Notes: generated by a model not told the origin, from the sequence alone. A stretch of 64,000 nucleotides of DNA from Streptomyces sp. NBC_00440 (GCF_036014215.1 NZ_CP107921.1:3902001-3966000), one strand, 5' to 3'. Shown: positions 43,045-52,462, counted from the first letter of the stretch. Numbers and translations: made by a program.

Positions 43045-46000
43045 CAGACGCGACGCGCTCCCCGAGTTCTCCGAGCCCTCTGAGTTCCCCGAGTCCTCTG
43101 CATCCTCTGAATCCTCTGAGTTCTTCGAGCTCCCTGCCCGAACTGCTCATGCACAACGCCCTGACCTATCCGGACCGGCCCGCCCTCAGCGACGGCACGC
43201 GCACCTTCGACCACCGCCGCCTCGACACCGTGGCCGGACATGTCGCGGCCCGCCTCACCGATCTGGGGACCGGCCGCGGCGACCGGGTGGCGCTGCTGGG
43301 TGCCCGGGACACCCGGGTGTGTGCGCTGTTGCACGGCATCCTGCGCTCGGGAGCCGCCGCCGTACTGGTCGATCCGGGGTGGAGCCCGGACGATGTACGC
43401 CGGAGGCTGGACGCCGTCGAGGTGCGCCAGGTCCTCACGTCGACCCCACGGCTGCGTGCCCCCGAGCCGTACCGCACCGAGTTCGTCGACGTCGACACGC
43501 TCGCCAAGACCGATCCCGCCGACCCGCCCGTCGTCCTCCCCCTGGCACCCGACGACCTCGCCTACCTGTCCTTCACCTCGGGGTCGAGCGGGGAGCCGAA
43601 GGCCGTCGCGGTCACCCACGCCAACGCCGTGCACTACGCGCGGTCCCTGCGCGACCGGCTGGGGCTCACCGCTGCCGACGCGCCCTGCTTCGCCCACGTC
43701 ACCACTCTCGCCGCCGACCTCGGTCACACCTCCTGGCTGCTCGCGCTGGCGACCGCCGGATCGGTGCATGTCGTCCCCGACGACCGGACACGCGACCCGG
43801 AGGCGTTCTGGCGCTCGCTGCGGGACGCCGGGGTGTCGGTGCTCAAGACCACCCCCTCGCACCTGACAGCGCTGCTGGCCGGCCGGCCGTCGCACGGCCC
43901 CGCCCTGGACACCCTCGTCCTCGGCGGCGAGGCACTGCCCCGGTCCCTCGCCGCGAGCCTCCTCCAGGACGGCGTCACCGCGCGGGTCGCCAACCACTAC
44001 GGGCCGACCGAGACGACCGTCGGCGCCACCTGCTTCCTCGCGTCCAGCGTGGCCGAACTGCCCGCGGACGAAGCCACCGTGCCCATCGGCACCGCCATCG
44101 GCGAGGTCGGACTGCGGCTGGCGCCCGACCCGGCGGAGGGCGAACTCCACATCGGCGGAAAGGGTGTGAGTGCCGGGTACTTCGGGCGGCCGGCGGAGAC
44201 CGCGCAGAGTTTCGTCACGTACCGGGGGCTGCGGGAGTACCGGACGGGCGATGTGTGCCGCCGCCGGCCGGACGGGAACCTCGTCTTCGTCGGCCGGTCC
44301 GACCGTCAGACCAAGGTCCGGGGCTTCCGTGTCGACCCCGCCGAGATCGAGCACGCCATCGAGGAGTTCCCCGGTGTCCGCCAGTGCGCGGTGATCGTGC
44401 GCGCCAACCCCGCGGGCAGCCAGCTGGTGGCCGCCGTACGGCTGACCGGCCATCGCGACGAGGACGAGGCGCTCGCCGCGCTCCGCTCGCACCTGTGCGA
44501 CCGGTTGCCCGACCACTCCGTCCCGCAGCCGATCCTCGCCGTCCCTGACCTTCCGTTCGGGGCGAACGGAAAGCTCGACCGGGACCGCCTGAGCAGTCTC
44601 GTGTCCGGCCTCATCCAGTCCCGGGCGCGCACGGCACACCCCGGACCGGCCACCCCGGCAGGAGACACCGACCGGGCCACGGCGTCGCTGGCGCACACCA
44701 TCGCGAAGCTGTGGGCGGACGCGCTGGGCCTGCCCCTGGTCGACCAGCACGCCGACGTACTGGACCTGGGCGGCGACTCGATCCTCGCGATGCGCACCAT
44801 CGCGGCTCTGCGCCGCCGCGGCCACCGCGTCGCTTTCGAGGATTTCTACGAGAACCCGACCCCCGCCCGGCTGGCAGCGGCGGCGGCCGGGTCCGCACGG
44901 TGTCTTCCGCGGCCGCGTTCCGACGCGACCGCCGAGCGGGGCCGGCTCGCTCCCGCGCAGAACTGGTTCTTCCGACAGCCCATCGACGCACCACGGCACT
45001 GGAACCAGTCCGTGCTGCTGCGGTGCCGGGTACGTGTGGACGCCGGGGCCCTGTCGGCGGCGGTCCGGGCCGTACTGCACCGCCATGCGGCGCTGCGCCG
45101 GACGCTCGGCCCCGGCGGTCCCGGGCGCACCAGGCCCGGGGACGACGTGGACGCGGTGAGCCACTCCCGGCTGCGGGCCGCCGACTCCGTGCCCGAGACG
45201 GTCGGTGCGGTCTGCACCGAGCTGCACCGCAGCCTCGACCCCGAGGCCGGACGGCTGCTGAGGGTGCATCTGTTCTCCGGCGGGCCCGGCATGGACGACC
45301 GGCTCGCGCTGCTCGCCCACCACCTCGTCGTCGACGGGCTGTCGTGGCGCATCCTGCTCGACGACCTCGCCACCGCCTACCGGGCCGCGCTGTCCGGCCG
45401 GCCGGCCGCCCTCCCGCCGGCCGCCGACTTCTACGCGTGGGCCGCCGCCACGCCCCCGACCACCGCCGTGCACCCGCCCGTCGCGCCCCGGCTTCCCGTG
45501 GACGAGGCCACCGGTGGTACCGAACCGGCAGCCCTCACCTGGTGTCTCGACGAGCGGGCGACCGGACGCCTCGTCGAGCGCCACGGGCGGGCCCAGCATC
45601 TCGAAGCGGTGCTGCTCTCGGCGTTCGCCGACGCCACGCTGGCCTGGAGCGGTCAGCGGAGGCTCGGGGTGGAGGTGGAGACCCACGGCCGGGAGACCGG
45701 CAGTGACGACGGGCAGTACCTGGAGACGGTGGGCTGGTTCACGGCCGTCAAGTGGCTGGCCATCGACGCGGCGCACGGCGCACGGCGGGTGCCCGATGTC
45801 GAGGACCTCGTCCGGCGGGCACCCCAGCTACCGATGGACGTCGAAGGGGTACGCCCCGAGGCCGGGTTCAACTTCCTGGGCACGTTCCGGCTGCCCGAAG
45901 ACCCGTCCCTGGGCTGGTCGGTGGCGGACGAGCAGGCCGGCGCGGCCCGCTGTCCCAGCGGCGACTCGCTCTACCGGCTCCGCCTCACCGCCCGGATCAC

Positions 46001-47315
46001 CGACGGCAGGCTGGTGACCGATCTGGTGTACGCCTGGCCGCAGTTGGCCCACGACAGCGCGGAGCGGATCTTCACCGCCTTCTCCCACGCGGTGGCCGGT
46101 GCGGCGGGCACCGGTGCTCCCCCTCACGTCAGAGCGACGGTGTCCCCCTCCGGCCAACTGCTGCACCGGGGCGCCGAACCGTCCCGGGGCGGCTGGCGAG
46201 TGGTGCGCGAGCCGGCGCCCGTGCTGCTGACCGGGGCGACCGGCTATCTGGGCCGGCACCTGCTCACCGAACTGGCAGGGCGCGGCGCCCGGGTGACCTG
46301 TCTGGTGCGCGGGAGCAGCGACGCCGATGCGGCCCGGCGGCTCGGCGGCGCCGACGTGGTCGCCGGCGACATCACCCAGGAGGGCCTCGGCCTCTCTCCC
46401 GCCGGTCTCGCACAGGCCCGTACGGCCCGTGTCGTCGTGCACGCCGCCGCGGACGTCCGGCTGGTCGCGGCACCCGCCGAACTGGAGCGGACCAACAACG
46501 GCGCGGTGCGGCGGCTGCTCGACTGGGTCGACGCCCACGCTCCCGGGGCCCGGCTGCACCACATCTCCACGCTGGCCGTCGCGGGCAGCGTGGAGGGTCC
46601 CGTACGCCGGTTCAGCGAGGCGGATCTCCACATCGGCCAGAGCTTCCGGACCCCGTACGAGAAGGTGAAGTTCGGGGCGGAGGAGACCGTGCGTGCCTGG
46701 GCCGCGTCCGGCCGCCAGGCCTACATCCACCGCAGCGGCCACATCGCGGCGCACAGCGGGACCGGGGCCTTCCAGGACAACATCGCCGCCAACCGGATCT
46801 ATCAGACCGTCCGCGGCTACGTACTGGCCGGTGCGGCGCCGAGCCGGCCGTCGACGACGTTCGAGTTCTCCCACGTGGACACCGTGGCGGAGGGGATCGC
46901 GGCGATCGCGACCTACCCGTACGCGGCACCGGGCGTCTACCACGTCGAGTCGCCGCACATCGTCACGCACGACGACCTGGTGACGTGGATGACCCACCAC
47001 GGCTATCCCGTCCGGCTGACGGACGACGCCACGTTCGCCACGGCGCTGGCCCGCGCCGAGCGGCACCATGCGGACATGGCCGGTATCGCCTCGGCCTGGT
47101 CACAGCTCGCCGACCGGAACGTCGTCGTCGACAGCGCGTGGACCAACGCGGTGCTCGACCGGCTCGGGGTGCGCTTCGCCGAGCCGACCGCCCGCTGGTG
47201 GTCGGCCGCACTGTCCTGGGCGGCCGGCGTCGGCTTCCTCCCGGCGGCCGTCGCCTCCCCCGACGGAACCGGGCCGCTCGCCGGAGCACCCTGTTCCTCC
47301 CCCGGCCGGCCCTGA
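43041..47315 (+). CDS. Single-module NRPS with order adenylation - thiolation - epimerisation - reductase
   Basis: 1424 residues. A domain (about 35-515): A3 LSFTSGSSGEPK, A5 NHYGPTETT, A7 YRTGDVCRR, A8 GRSDRQTKVRGFRV, A10 NGKLDR. T domain: LDLGGDSILAM with phosphopantetheine Ser near 580. E domain (about 635-1020): APAQNWFF, HHLVVDGLSWRIL, ETHGRETG, VGWFTAVKW and FNFLGTF, all epimerase-type rather than condensation-type. R domain (about 1058-1424): VLLTGATGYLGRHLL for NADPH, and TPYEKVKF as the YxxxK site. The enzyme should load one amino acid, epimerise it and release it reductively as aldehyde or alcohol. The N-terminus is a Ser/Pro/Leu repeat. There is no condensation domain, so no peptide bond is expected. 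Confidence 0.93.
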   Translation: MTDATRSPSSPSPLSSPSPLHPLNPLSSSSSLPELLMHNALTYPDRPALSDGTRTFDHRRLDTVAGHVAARLTDLGTGRGDRVALLGARDTRVCALLHGILRSGAAAVLVDPGWSPDDVRRRLDAVEVRQVLTSTPRLRAPEPYRTEFVDVDTLAKTDPADPPVVLPLAPDDLAYLSFTSGSSGEPKAVAVTHANAVHYARSLRDRLGLTAADAPCFAHVTTLAADLGHTSWLLALATAGSVHVVPDDRTRDPEAFWRSLRDAGVSVLKTTPSHLTALLAGRPSHGPALDTLVLGGEALPRSLAASLLQDGVTARVANHYGPTETTVGATCFLASSVAELPADEATVPIGTAIGEVGLRLAPDPAEGELHIGGKGVSAGYFGRPAETAQSFVTYRGLREYRTGDVCRRRPDGNLVFVGRSDRQTKVRGFRVDPAEIEHAIEEFPGVRQCAVIVRANPAGSQLVAAVRLTGHRDEDEALAALRSHLCDRLPDHSVPQPILAVPDLPFGANGKLDRDRLSSLVSGLIQSRARTAHPGPATPAGDTDRATASLAHTIAKLWADALGLPLVDQHADVLDLGGDSILAMRTIAALRRRGHRVAFEDFYENPTPARLAAAAAGSARCLPRPRSDATAERGRLAPAQNWFFRQPIDAPRHWNQSVLLRCRVRVDAGALSAAVRAVLHRHAALRRTLGPGGPGRTRPGDDVDAVSHSRLRAADSVPETVGAVCTELHRSLDPEAGRLLRVHLFSGGPGMDDRLALLAHHLVVDGLSWRILLDDLATAYRAALSGRPAALPPAADFYAWAAATPPTTAVHPPVAPRLPVDEATGGTEPAALTWCLDERATGRLVERHGRAQHLEAVLLSAFADATLAWSGQRRLGVEVETHGRETGSDDGQYLETVGWFTAVKWLAIDAAHGARRVPDVEDLVRRAPQLPMDVEGVRPEAGFNFLGTFRLPEDPSLGWSVADEQAGAARCPSGDSLYRLRLTARITDGRLVTDLVYAWPQLAHDSAERIFTAFSHAVAGAAGTGAPPHVRATVSPSGQLLHRGAEPSRGGWRVVREPAPVLLTGATGYLGRHLLTELAGRGARVTCLVRGSSDADAARRLGGADVVAGDITQEGLGLSPAGLAQARTARVVVHAAADVRLVAAPAELERTNNGAVRRLLDWVDAHAPGARLHHISTLAVAGSVEGPVRRFSEADLHIGQSFRTPYEKVKFGAEETVRAWAASGRQAYIHRSGHIAAHSGTGAFQDNIAANRIYQTVRGYVLAGAAPSRPSTTFEFSHVDTVAEGIAAIATYPYAAPGVYHVESPHIVTHDDLVTWMTHHGYPVRLTDDATFATALARAERHHADMAGIASAWSQLADRNVVVDSAWTNAVLDRLGVRFAEPTARWWSAALSWAAGVGFLPAAVASPDGTGPLAGAPCSSPGRP

Positions 47316-47368
47316 CCGCCGGCCCGCACCACCACCCTGCCCACCGACCCACCCCAGGAAGTGAAGCC

Positions 47369-48625
47369 ATGACCCAGCTCTCCCCGGTCCTGAAGCAGGC
47401 CACCCCCGTGATCGCCACCCGTGGGGAGGGGATGTACCTCTATGACGCCGACGACCGGCGCTACCTCGACTTCACGGCCGGGGTCGGCGTGACCAGCACC
47501 GGGCACTGCCACCCCCGGGTCGTCGAAGCCGTGCGACGACAGGCGGGCCAACTGATCCACGGGCAGTACACGACCGTGCTGCACGACCAGTTGCTCACGC
47601 TGACGGAGCGGCTGGGCGAGGTGCTGCCCGCCGGTCTGGACTCGCTGTTCTATCTGAACTCGGGCAGCGAGGCGGTGGAGGCGGCACTGCGGCTCGCCCG
47701 GCAGGCCACCGGCAGGCAGAACGTGATCGTGTTCGACGGGTCCTTCCACGGGCGCACCATGGGCGCGGCGGCGATGAGTACCGCGGGCACCCGCTTCCGC
47801 GCCGGAATCGGACCGCTGATGCCGGGGGTCGCGGTGGCGCCCTTCCCGTACGCCTTCCGGCTCTCGATGAGTGATGAGGAGGCCGTCGAGCACGCGCTGC
47901 GCGGTCTCGACCATGTGCTGGCCACGGTCAGCGCACCCGCCGAAACCGCCGCGATGTTCATCGAACCGGTCCTGGGCGAGGGCGGTTTCGTGCCTGCCCC
48001 ACCGAGCTTCCTGGCCGGGCTCCGGGAGCGTGCGGACCGGCACGGGATCCTGCTGGTGGCCGACGAGATCCAGTCCGGCTTCGGGCGGACCGGAGCGTTC
48101 TGGGCCCACCAGCACTCCCCCGGTCTCGTACCGGATGTGGTGATCACCGCCAAGGGCCTGGCCAGCGGCTTCCCGTTGTCCGCGATCGCCGCGTCCACCG
48201 AACTGATGAGCCGGGCCTGGCCGGGATCGCAGGGCGGTACCTACGGCGGAAACGCCGTGGCCTGTGCCGCCGCGCTCGCCACTCTCGATGTCATCCGCGA
48301 CGAGGGCCTGGTGGCGAACGCCGCCGAACAGGGACGCCTGCTGGCGGACGGCCTGCGCAGGACCGCCGCCGATGTCCCCGCCATCGCCGATGTCCGGGGC
48401 GCGGGCCTGATGCTGGGCAACGAGTTCTGCCGGCCCGACGGCTCCCCCGACGCCGCGACGGCCCAGCGCGTCCAGCGCGCCGCCGCCGATCTCGGACTGC
48501 TGCTGCTCACCTGCGGGGTCCACAGCAATGTCGTACGGATGCTCCCGGCGCTGGTCGTCACGGGCGCGCAGGTCGGCGAGGCGCTCGGGCTGTGGGACAA
48601 GGCCGTCGCCACGGCCACCCGGTGA
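47369..48625 (+). CDS. Class III PLP aminotransferase (4-aminobutyrate aminotransferase-like)
   Basis: 418 residues. Fold-type I class III marks are DFTAGVGVTSTGHCHPRV, LNSGSEAVEAALRLAR, FHGRTMGA, VADEIQSGFGRTGAFWA and the PLP lysine in VITAKGLASGFPLSA. Substrates of the class are omega-amino acids and amino aldehydes. Next to a reductase-terminated NRPS it could convert the released aldehyde to an amine, or prepare the building block. ATG 47369 follows AGGAAGTGAAGCC. It lies 53 bases after the NRPS in the same operon. Confidence 0.9.
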   Translation: MTQLSPVLKQATPVIATRGEGMYLYDADDRRYLDFTAGVGVTSTGHCHPRVVEAVRRQAGQLIHGQYTTVLHDQLLTLTERLGEVLPAGLDSLFYLNSGSEAVEAALRLARQATGRQNVIVFDGSFHGRTMGAAAMSTAGTRFRAGIGPLMPGVAVAPFPYAFRLSMSDEEAVEHALRGLDHVLATVSAPAETAAMFIEPVLGEGGFVPAPPSFLAGLRERADRHGILLVADEIQSGFGRTGAFWAHQHSPGLVPDVVITAKGLASGFPLSAIAASTELMSRAWPGSQGGTYGGNAVACAAALATLDVIRDEGLVANAAEQGRLLADGLRRTAADVPAIADVRGAGLMLGNEFCRPDGSPDAATAQRVQRAAADLGLLLLTCGVHSNVVRMLPALVVTGAQVGEALGLWDKAVATATR

Positions 48626-48660
48626 ACGCCCCCACGACTCCCGGAAGGACTGATCACGTC

Positions 48661-49500
48661 ATGACCAACACCGCGACCGGCAGCACCGGCTGGACCAGCG
48701 AGTACCTGGAGTCCGCACGCGACGTGTGGTCCTTGTCGATCAGCGACGAGGACCGCCGGCTGCTGTGGACCGACTCGCTGGCCCGGCGCTGGGGCGAGGG
48801 CGAGGCGGCCTGCGCGACGACGCGCTCGTTCATCCGGGAGAGCCTGGACGCCGTGGGCTTCGCACGGATCCAGAACCTCATGTCCCCGGACGCGTCCGAC
48901 GCCGACCTCATCACCGGCCTGTCGTTCGTCCTGGACGAGGTGGGCGGGGCCGTACCGCAGAACGCCGATGGCGACCTGTGGACGGTTCTGCGTGACCGCG
49001 ACGGCGACGGCGCCACTGAGCTCGGCTTCCACTGCGACACCTGCGACGTGCTCGTCCTGCTGTGCCTCCAGCCGGCCGCTGACGGCGGCGGCAACACCAA
49101 GCTGGCCAGTGCGCGGCTCGTCCACGACATCATCCAGCGGGAAAGGCCGGACGTACTGGCCCTGCTCAAGGAGGAGTGGACGTTCGACCGGACCGGGCGC
49201 GCGGGCCGGCAGATCCTCGTCACCCCCATCCTGTTCACGCAGGACGACGGGACCGTCGGCTGCTACTACCAGACCCGGACGGTACGGGCGTCCGCGAACC
49301 TCGACGCCCGCCGGCTCGAAGCCCTCGACTACCTGGACGAGGTGCTCTACCGCCCGGAGATCGCCTTCGGGCTGCGGCTGGCCGCGGGCGATCTGCTGAT
49401 GATCCGCAACAGCCGGGTGCTGCACGGCCGTTCGCCCTACATCGACGTACCGGGTCCGCCGGCCCGCCGGATCCTGCGCGCCTGGATGAACGAGCGGTGA
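48661..49500 (+). CDS. TauD/TfdA-family Fe/2OG dioxygenase
   Basis: 279 residues. ELGFHCDTCDVLVLLCLQPA gives the HxD ligands, GGGNTKLASARLVHD the conserved strand after it, and MIRNSRVLHGRSPY the distal His; RRILRAWM holds the 2-oxoglutarate Arg. The family includes taurine dioxygenase and clavaminate-synthase-like hydroxylases acting on amino acids. It is the second Fe/2OG enzyme in this operon. Its stop overlaps the GTG of the SDR gene. Confidence 0.87.
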   Translation: MTNTATGSTGWTSEYLESARDVWSLSISDEDRRLLWTDSLARRWGEGEAACATTRSFIRESLDAVGFARIQNLMSPDASDADLITGLSFVLDEVGGAVPQNADGDLWTVLRDRDGDGATELGFHCDTCDVLVLLCLQPAADGGGNTKLASARLVHDIIQRERPDVLALLKEEWTFDRTGRAGRQILVTPILFTQDDGTVGCYYQTRTVRASANLDARRLEALDYLDEVLYRPEIAFGLRLAAGDLLMIRNSRVLHGRSPYIDVPGPPARRILRAWMNER

Positions 49501-50252
49501 CCGGCCACGGCAAGATCGGTGTCGTCACCGGTGGCGGCAGCGGCCTCGGACGGGCAGCCGCGCTGGCTCTGCTGGACCAGGGGTGGTCGCTCGCGCTGGC
49601 CGGCCGGCGCGAGGAAGCGCTCGAAGAGACCGTCGAACTGTCGGGCGCCGGCCCGGACCGGGTGATCTCCGTGCCCACCGACATCAGCAGCCCGACCGCT
49701 GTCGCGGCGCTCTTCGGGACGGTACGCAGCCACTTCGGCCGACTGGACCTGCTGTTCAACAACGCGGGCGCGGCCGTACCGCGCAGGCCGGTCACGGAGG
49801 TGCCGTTCGAGGACTGGAGCCGGGTGATGGACACCACCGTCACCGGAACATTCCTGTGCGCGCAGGAGGCGTTCCGCGTCATGCGCGACCAGACCCCACG
49901 AGGCGGTCGCATCATCAACAACGGTGCGCCGTCCGCGCATTCACCCCGCCCCAACGCCATCGCCTACACCACGGCCAAGCACGCGGTGCTCGGTCTGACC
50001 AGAGCCCTGTCGCTGGACGGCCGCCCCTACACCATCTCCTGCGGGCAGATCGACGTGGGCAACGTGGCCCCGGTGGACGGCAGTCCACAGCCGCCCGCGA
50101 TGCAGGCCGACGGAACGATGGCGGTGGAGGCCACCGTCCCCGTGGCGCGCTTCACCGAGGCGCTGCTGCTGATGGCATCGATGCCCCTGGACACCAATGT
50201 GCAGTTCCTCACGGTCCTGCCCACGACGATGCCCTACATCGGCCGGGGGTGA
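49497..50252 (+). CDS. Short-chain dehydrogenase/reductase
   Basis: 251 residues, coupled to the preceding gene through GTGA at 49497. TGGGSGLG is the cofactor loop, NNAGAAV the structural motif, and AYTTAKHAV the YxxxK active site, with Ser in NNGAPSAHS. Asp/Arg after the second strand (LAGRREE) suggests NADP(H) preference. It could oxidise an alcohol introduced by one of the dioxygenases, or reduce the aldehyde from the NRPS. The methyltransferase starts four bases after its stop. Confidence 0.93.
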   Translation: MTGHGKIGVVTGGGSGLGRAAALALLDQGWSLALAGRREEALEETVELSGAGPDRVISVPTDISSPTAVAALFGTVRSHFGRLDLLFNNAGAAVPRRPVTEVPFEDWSRVMDTTVTGTFLCAQEAFRVMRDQTPRGGRIINNGAPSAHSPRPNAIAYTTAKHAVLGLTRALSLDGRPYTISCGQIDVGNVAPVDGSPQPPAMQADGTMAVEATVPVARFTEALLLMASMPLDTNVQFLTVLPTTMPYIGRG

Positions 50253-50256
50253 CGCG

Positions 50257-51093
50257 ATGCTGATCAGCGCACGTTCCTTCGACGAGTACCGGGCGATGTT
50301 CGCGCTCTCGGACGACGACCTCGCCCTGCGCATCCTGGACTGCCCGGGCGGGGCGGCGAGCTTCACGGCCGAGGCGGGGGAGCGGGGCGCCGACGTCGTC
50401 GCGGTCGACCCGCAGTACGGTCCGCTCCGTCACCAGCTGGGGAAACTGGCCCAGCGGGAGATCGAGCACAAGCATCAGTACGTGACGGACCACGCGTCGG
50501 GTTTCGTGTGGGACTGGTTCGGCGACGCCGAGCGGTACACACAGCTGCGGACCCGGTCAGCACGCGCCTTCGCCACCGATATCGCGGCCCGTCCGGACCG
50601 CTACGTCGAAGGCGCACTGCCCCGGCTTCCCTTCCCCGACCGCTCCTTCGACCTCGTACTCAGCTCGCACCTGCTGTTCTCCTACGGGGCGCAGCTGAGC
50701 GAGGAATTCCACCTGAGCGCACTGCTCGAACTGGTCCGGGTGGCCCGCCGGGAGGTGCGGCTCTTCCCCGTGGTGCTGCACACCAGCGACCGCCGCTATG
50801 CGGCGTTGGACCGGCTGCGCGGCGCGCTCGACGACCGGGGGGTGCCGTCGCGGCTCAGCCGGGTCGATTACGAGTTCCAGCCGGGCGGCAACGAGAGCCT
50901 CGTCCTCGACTGCGCCGATCACTGCCCGTTGCCCACGGCCAGGCCCGGCGCCGATGCCCATGACCCGGTGCGCTGGCGACACCTCGATGCGGCGGGCGAA
51001 CCCCACCTGTCCGCACCCCGCGCCACACCCCCGGGCCACGAGCCGCCCTCGTCCCCGGCGCCCGGTGGACACCGGGGGGAGGCCTCACCCTGA
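50257..51093 (+). CDS. Class I SAM-dependent methyltransferase-like protein
   Basis: 278 residues, with ATG 50257 after the GGGGGTGACGCG context. LRILDCPGGAASFTAEAGERGADVVAVDPQYG is motif I plus the acidic end of strand 2 (given here as separate words: LRILDCPGG, then VVAVDPQYG). RSFDLVLSSHLLFSYG is motif IV/post-motif. The last 50 residues are Pro/His-rich and disordered. The substrate is unknown; the final position suggests late O- or N-methylation, or action on the tethered intermediate. It is the last gene of the operon. Confidence 0.83.
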   Translation: MLISARSFDEYRAMFALSDDDLALRILDCPGGAASFTAEAGERGADVVAVDPQYGPLRHQLGKLAQREIEHKHQYVTDHASGFVWDWFGDAERYTQLRTRSARAFATDIAARPDRYVEGALPRLPFPDRSFDLVLSSHLLFSYGAQLSEEFHLSALLELVRVARREVRLFPVVLHTSDRRYAALDRLRGALDDRGVPSRLSRVDYEFQPGGNESLVLDCADHCPLPTARPGADAHDPVRWRHLDAAGEPHLSAPRATPPGHEPPSSPAPGGHRGEASP

Positions 51094-51332
51094 ACCACGG
51101 ATACCGGCGGCCGGCGGCGCCTTCCGGGATCGGCGCCCCGCTCGCCCGGTGACCGCACAGCAGGAAATGTCCCGTCATATCTCCGTCGTGTGTCACGGGC
51201 CGCGCACTCCCGTGTCACAGGAGTGTCTTGGTCGGCCCATCCCCTGAACCTGGTCGGTGCCATCCGTATCGGAGTAGGAAGAACGGCCTGCCTGGCAGGG
51301 AACTTCGAGCCTTCCAACCTACGGAGAAGCAG

Positions 51333-51950
51333 ATGCGCATTCAGAAGATCTCGGTCCTCACCCTCGTCGCCGTGGCCGCCGGGCTCTCGCTCACGGCCTG
51401 CGACAAGGGCAGCGACAGCGCCGGCGCTCCCGCCGGTTCGAGTTCCACCAGCTCCGGCAGCCAGGCCGGCTCGACCAAGACCGACTCCGCCGCCAGCGGG
51501 ACGGGGACCAACGTCTCCAGCAAGGCCGGCTCCGGCGCGCAGCCGGGAACCGCGCACATCCCGAGCGCCTGCCGGACCGCGAACCTGGGGTTCACCGTCT
51601 CGGGTGGCATGGCGGAGGGCCAGCTGATCGTCAACCTCAAGAACACCGGCGCCGCCGTCTGCACGATGCACGGCTTCCCGGGTGTGGACCTCAAGGGCCG
51701 CGACGGCACCATCAGCGCCACCCGCACCGATCTCACCGCGCACACGGTCAGTGTGGCGCCCGGCCAGGAGACCCGCTTCACCCTGAACTACCCGCCGAAC
51801 AACTCCGGCGGCTCCGGCGTCACGTTCACCCGCCTGGTGGTCACGCCGCCCAACGAGACCCACTCGCACACCATCGCCCAGAACATCAACATCCCCGCCA
51901 GCCAGTCCGCCCCCGCCATCACCGTCAACCCGGTCGGTTCGGGAAAATAA
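51333..51950 (+). CDS. DUF4232-type lipoprotein
   Basis: 205 residues. The lipobox SLTAC at about residue 23 ends the signal peptide. A Ser/Thr/Gly linker of 50 residues leads to the domain HIPSACRTANLGFTVSG, with GQLIVNLKNTGAAVCTMHGFPGV, the DUF4232 pattern with two Cys. It is attached to the outer face of the membrane; function unknown. ATG 51333 follows GGAGAAGCAG. It appears to be core DNA to the right of the cluster. Confidence 0.87.
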   Translation: MRIQKISVLTLVAVAAGLSLTACDKGSDSAGAPAGSSSTSSGSQAGSTKTDSAASGTGTNVSSKAGSGAQPGTAHIPSACRTANLGFTVSGGMAEGQLIVNLKNTGAAVCTMHGFPGVDLKGRDGTISATRTDLTAHTVSVAPGQETRFTLNYPPNNSGGSGVTFTRLVVTPPNETHSHTIAQNINIPASQSAPAITVNPVGSGK

Positions 51951-52196
51951 CCGCCGCCGCCCGGACTCGGCTCCCCCGCGGCGCGGCGCGGCCCCATCGC
52001 GTACGGCCCCACCGCGCACATCCCCGGGCGGACGGAACCGCACACACCTGGTGGGGAGCCGTATGCCGCGGGCGGGTCCCTCCCGCATGCCGTGAGTGGG
52101 TGCGGCTCGTATGTCACGGGCGGGTGCGGCCGGTATGCCGCGAGTGGATGCTGCCATGACAGACGCTCCGGCCAACAGCGCTCCGCCCATCGGCCC
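51951..52196. other. Intergenic region with imperfect 40-base repeats
   Basis: No gene. Variants of GTATGCCGCGGGCGGGT recur about every 20-40 bases between 52063 and 52156, as direct copies and with a partial inverted form. They probably arose by local duplication. Confidence 0.5.
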
Positions 52197-52227
52197 TTGA
52201 TCCCTGGGCGCCCCGTCCGGTTAGACT
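52197..52227 (+). promoter_or_regulatory. Possible promoter of the small membrane protein
   Basis: TTGATC at 52197 and TAGACT at 52222 with a 19-base spacer, 43 bases before the GTG. The spacer is slightly long for HrdB. Confidence 0.4.
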
Positions 52228-52269
52228 CTCGCGACTGCTCAGGGACCTCAGGGGAAGCAGGGCCGAACG

Positions 52270-52431
52270 GTGCCAGTGAAGAAGATCATTCTCTATATAG
52301 CAGTCGTTTTTGTGCTGTACACGATCATTACTTCGCCGGCCAGGTCCGCCGACCTCGTACAGGTAGGGTTCGAAGGGGTCTCCAACGCCGCGAAAAGTGT
52401 CGGTAAGTTCATGACCGAACTGGTGAGCTGA
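52270..52431 (+). CDS. Small conserved membrane-associated protein
   Basis: 53 residues from GTG 52270: VPVKKIILYIAVVFVLYTII forms one membrane helix, followed by SADLVQVGFEGVSNAAKSVG and FMTELVS, an amphipathic end. The codon use is biased like a real gene, and I recall near-identical short proteins in other streptomycetes. No function is known. It lies 31 bases before the Dabb gene and is probably co-transcribed. GTG 52276 is an alternative start. Confidence 0.7.
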   Translation: MPVKKIILYIAVVFVLYTIITSPARSADLVQVGFEGVSNAAKSVGKFMTELVS

Positions 52432-52462
52432 GCCCGTACATTCGTTCCATAAGGAGTGTCCC

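Noticed and set aside
42957..45776. 939-codon open frame antisense to the NRPS
   Set aside because: Long antisense frames are expected in high-GC genes; its translation lacks motifs while the plus strand has canonical A-domain motifs.
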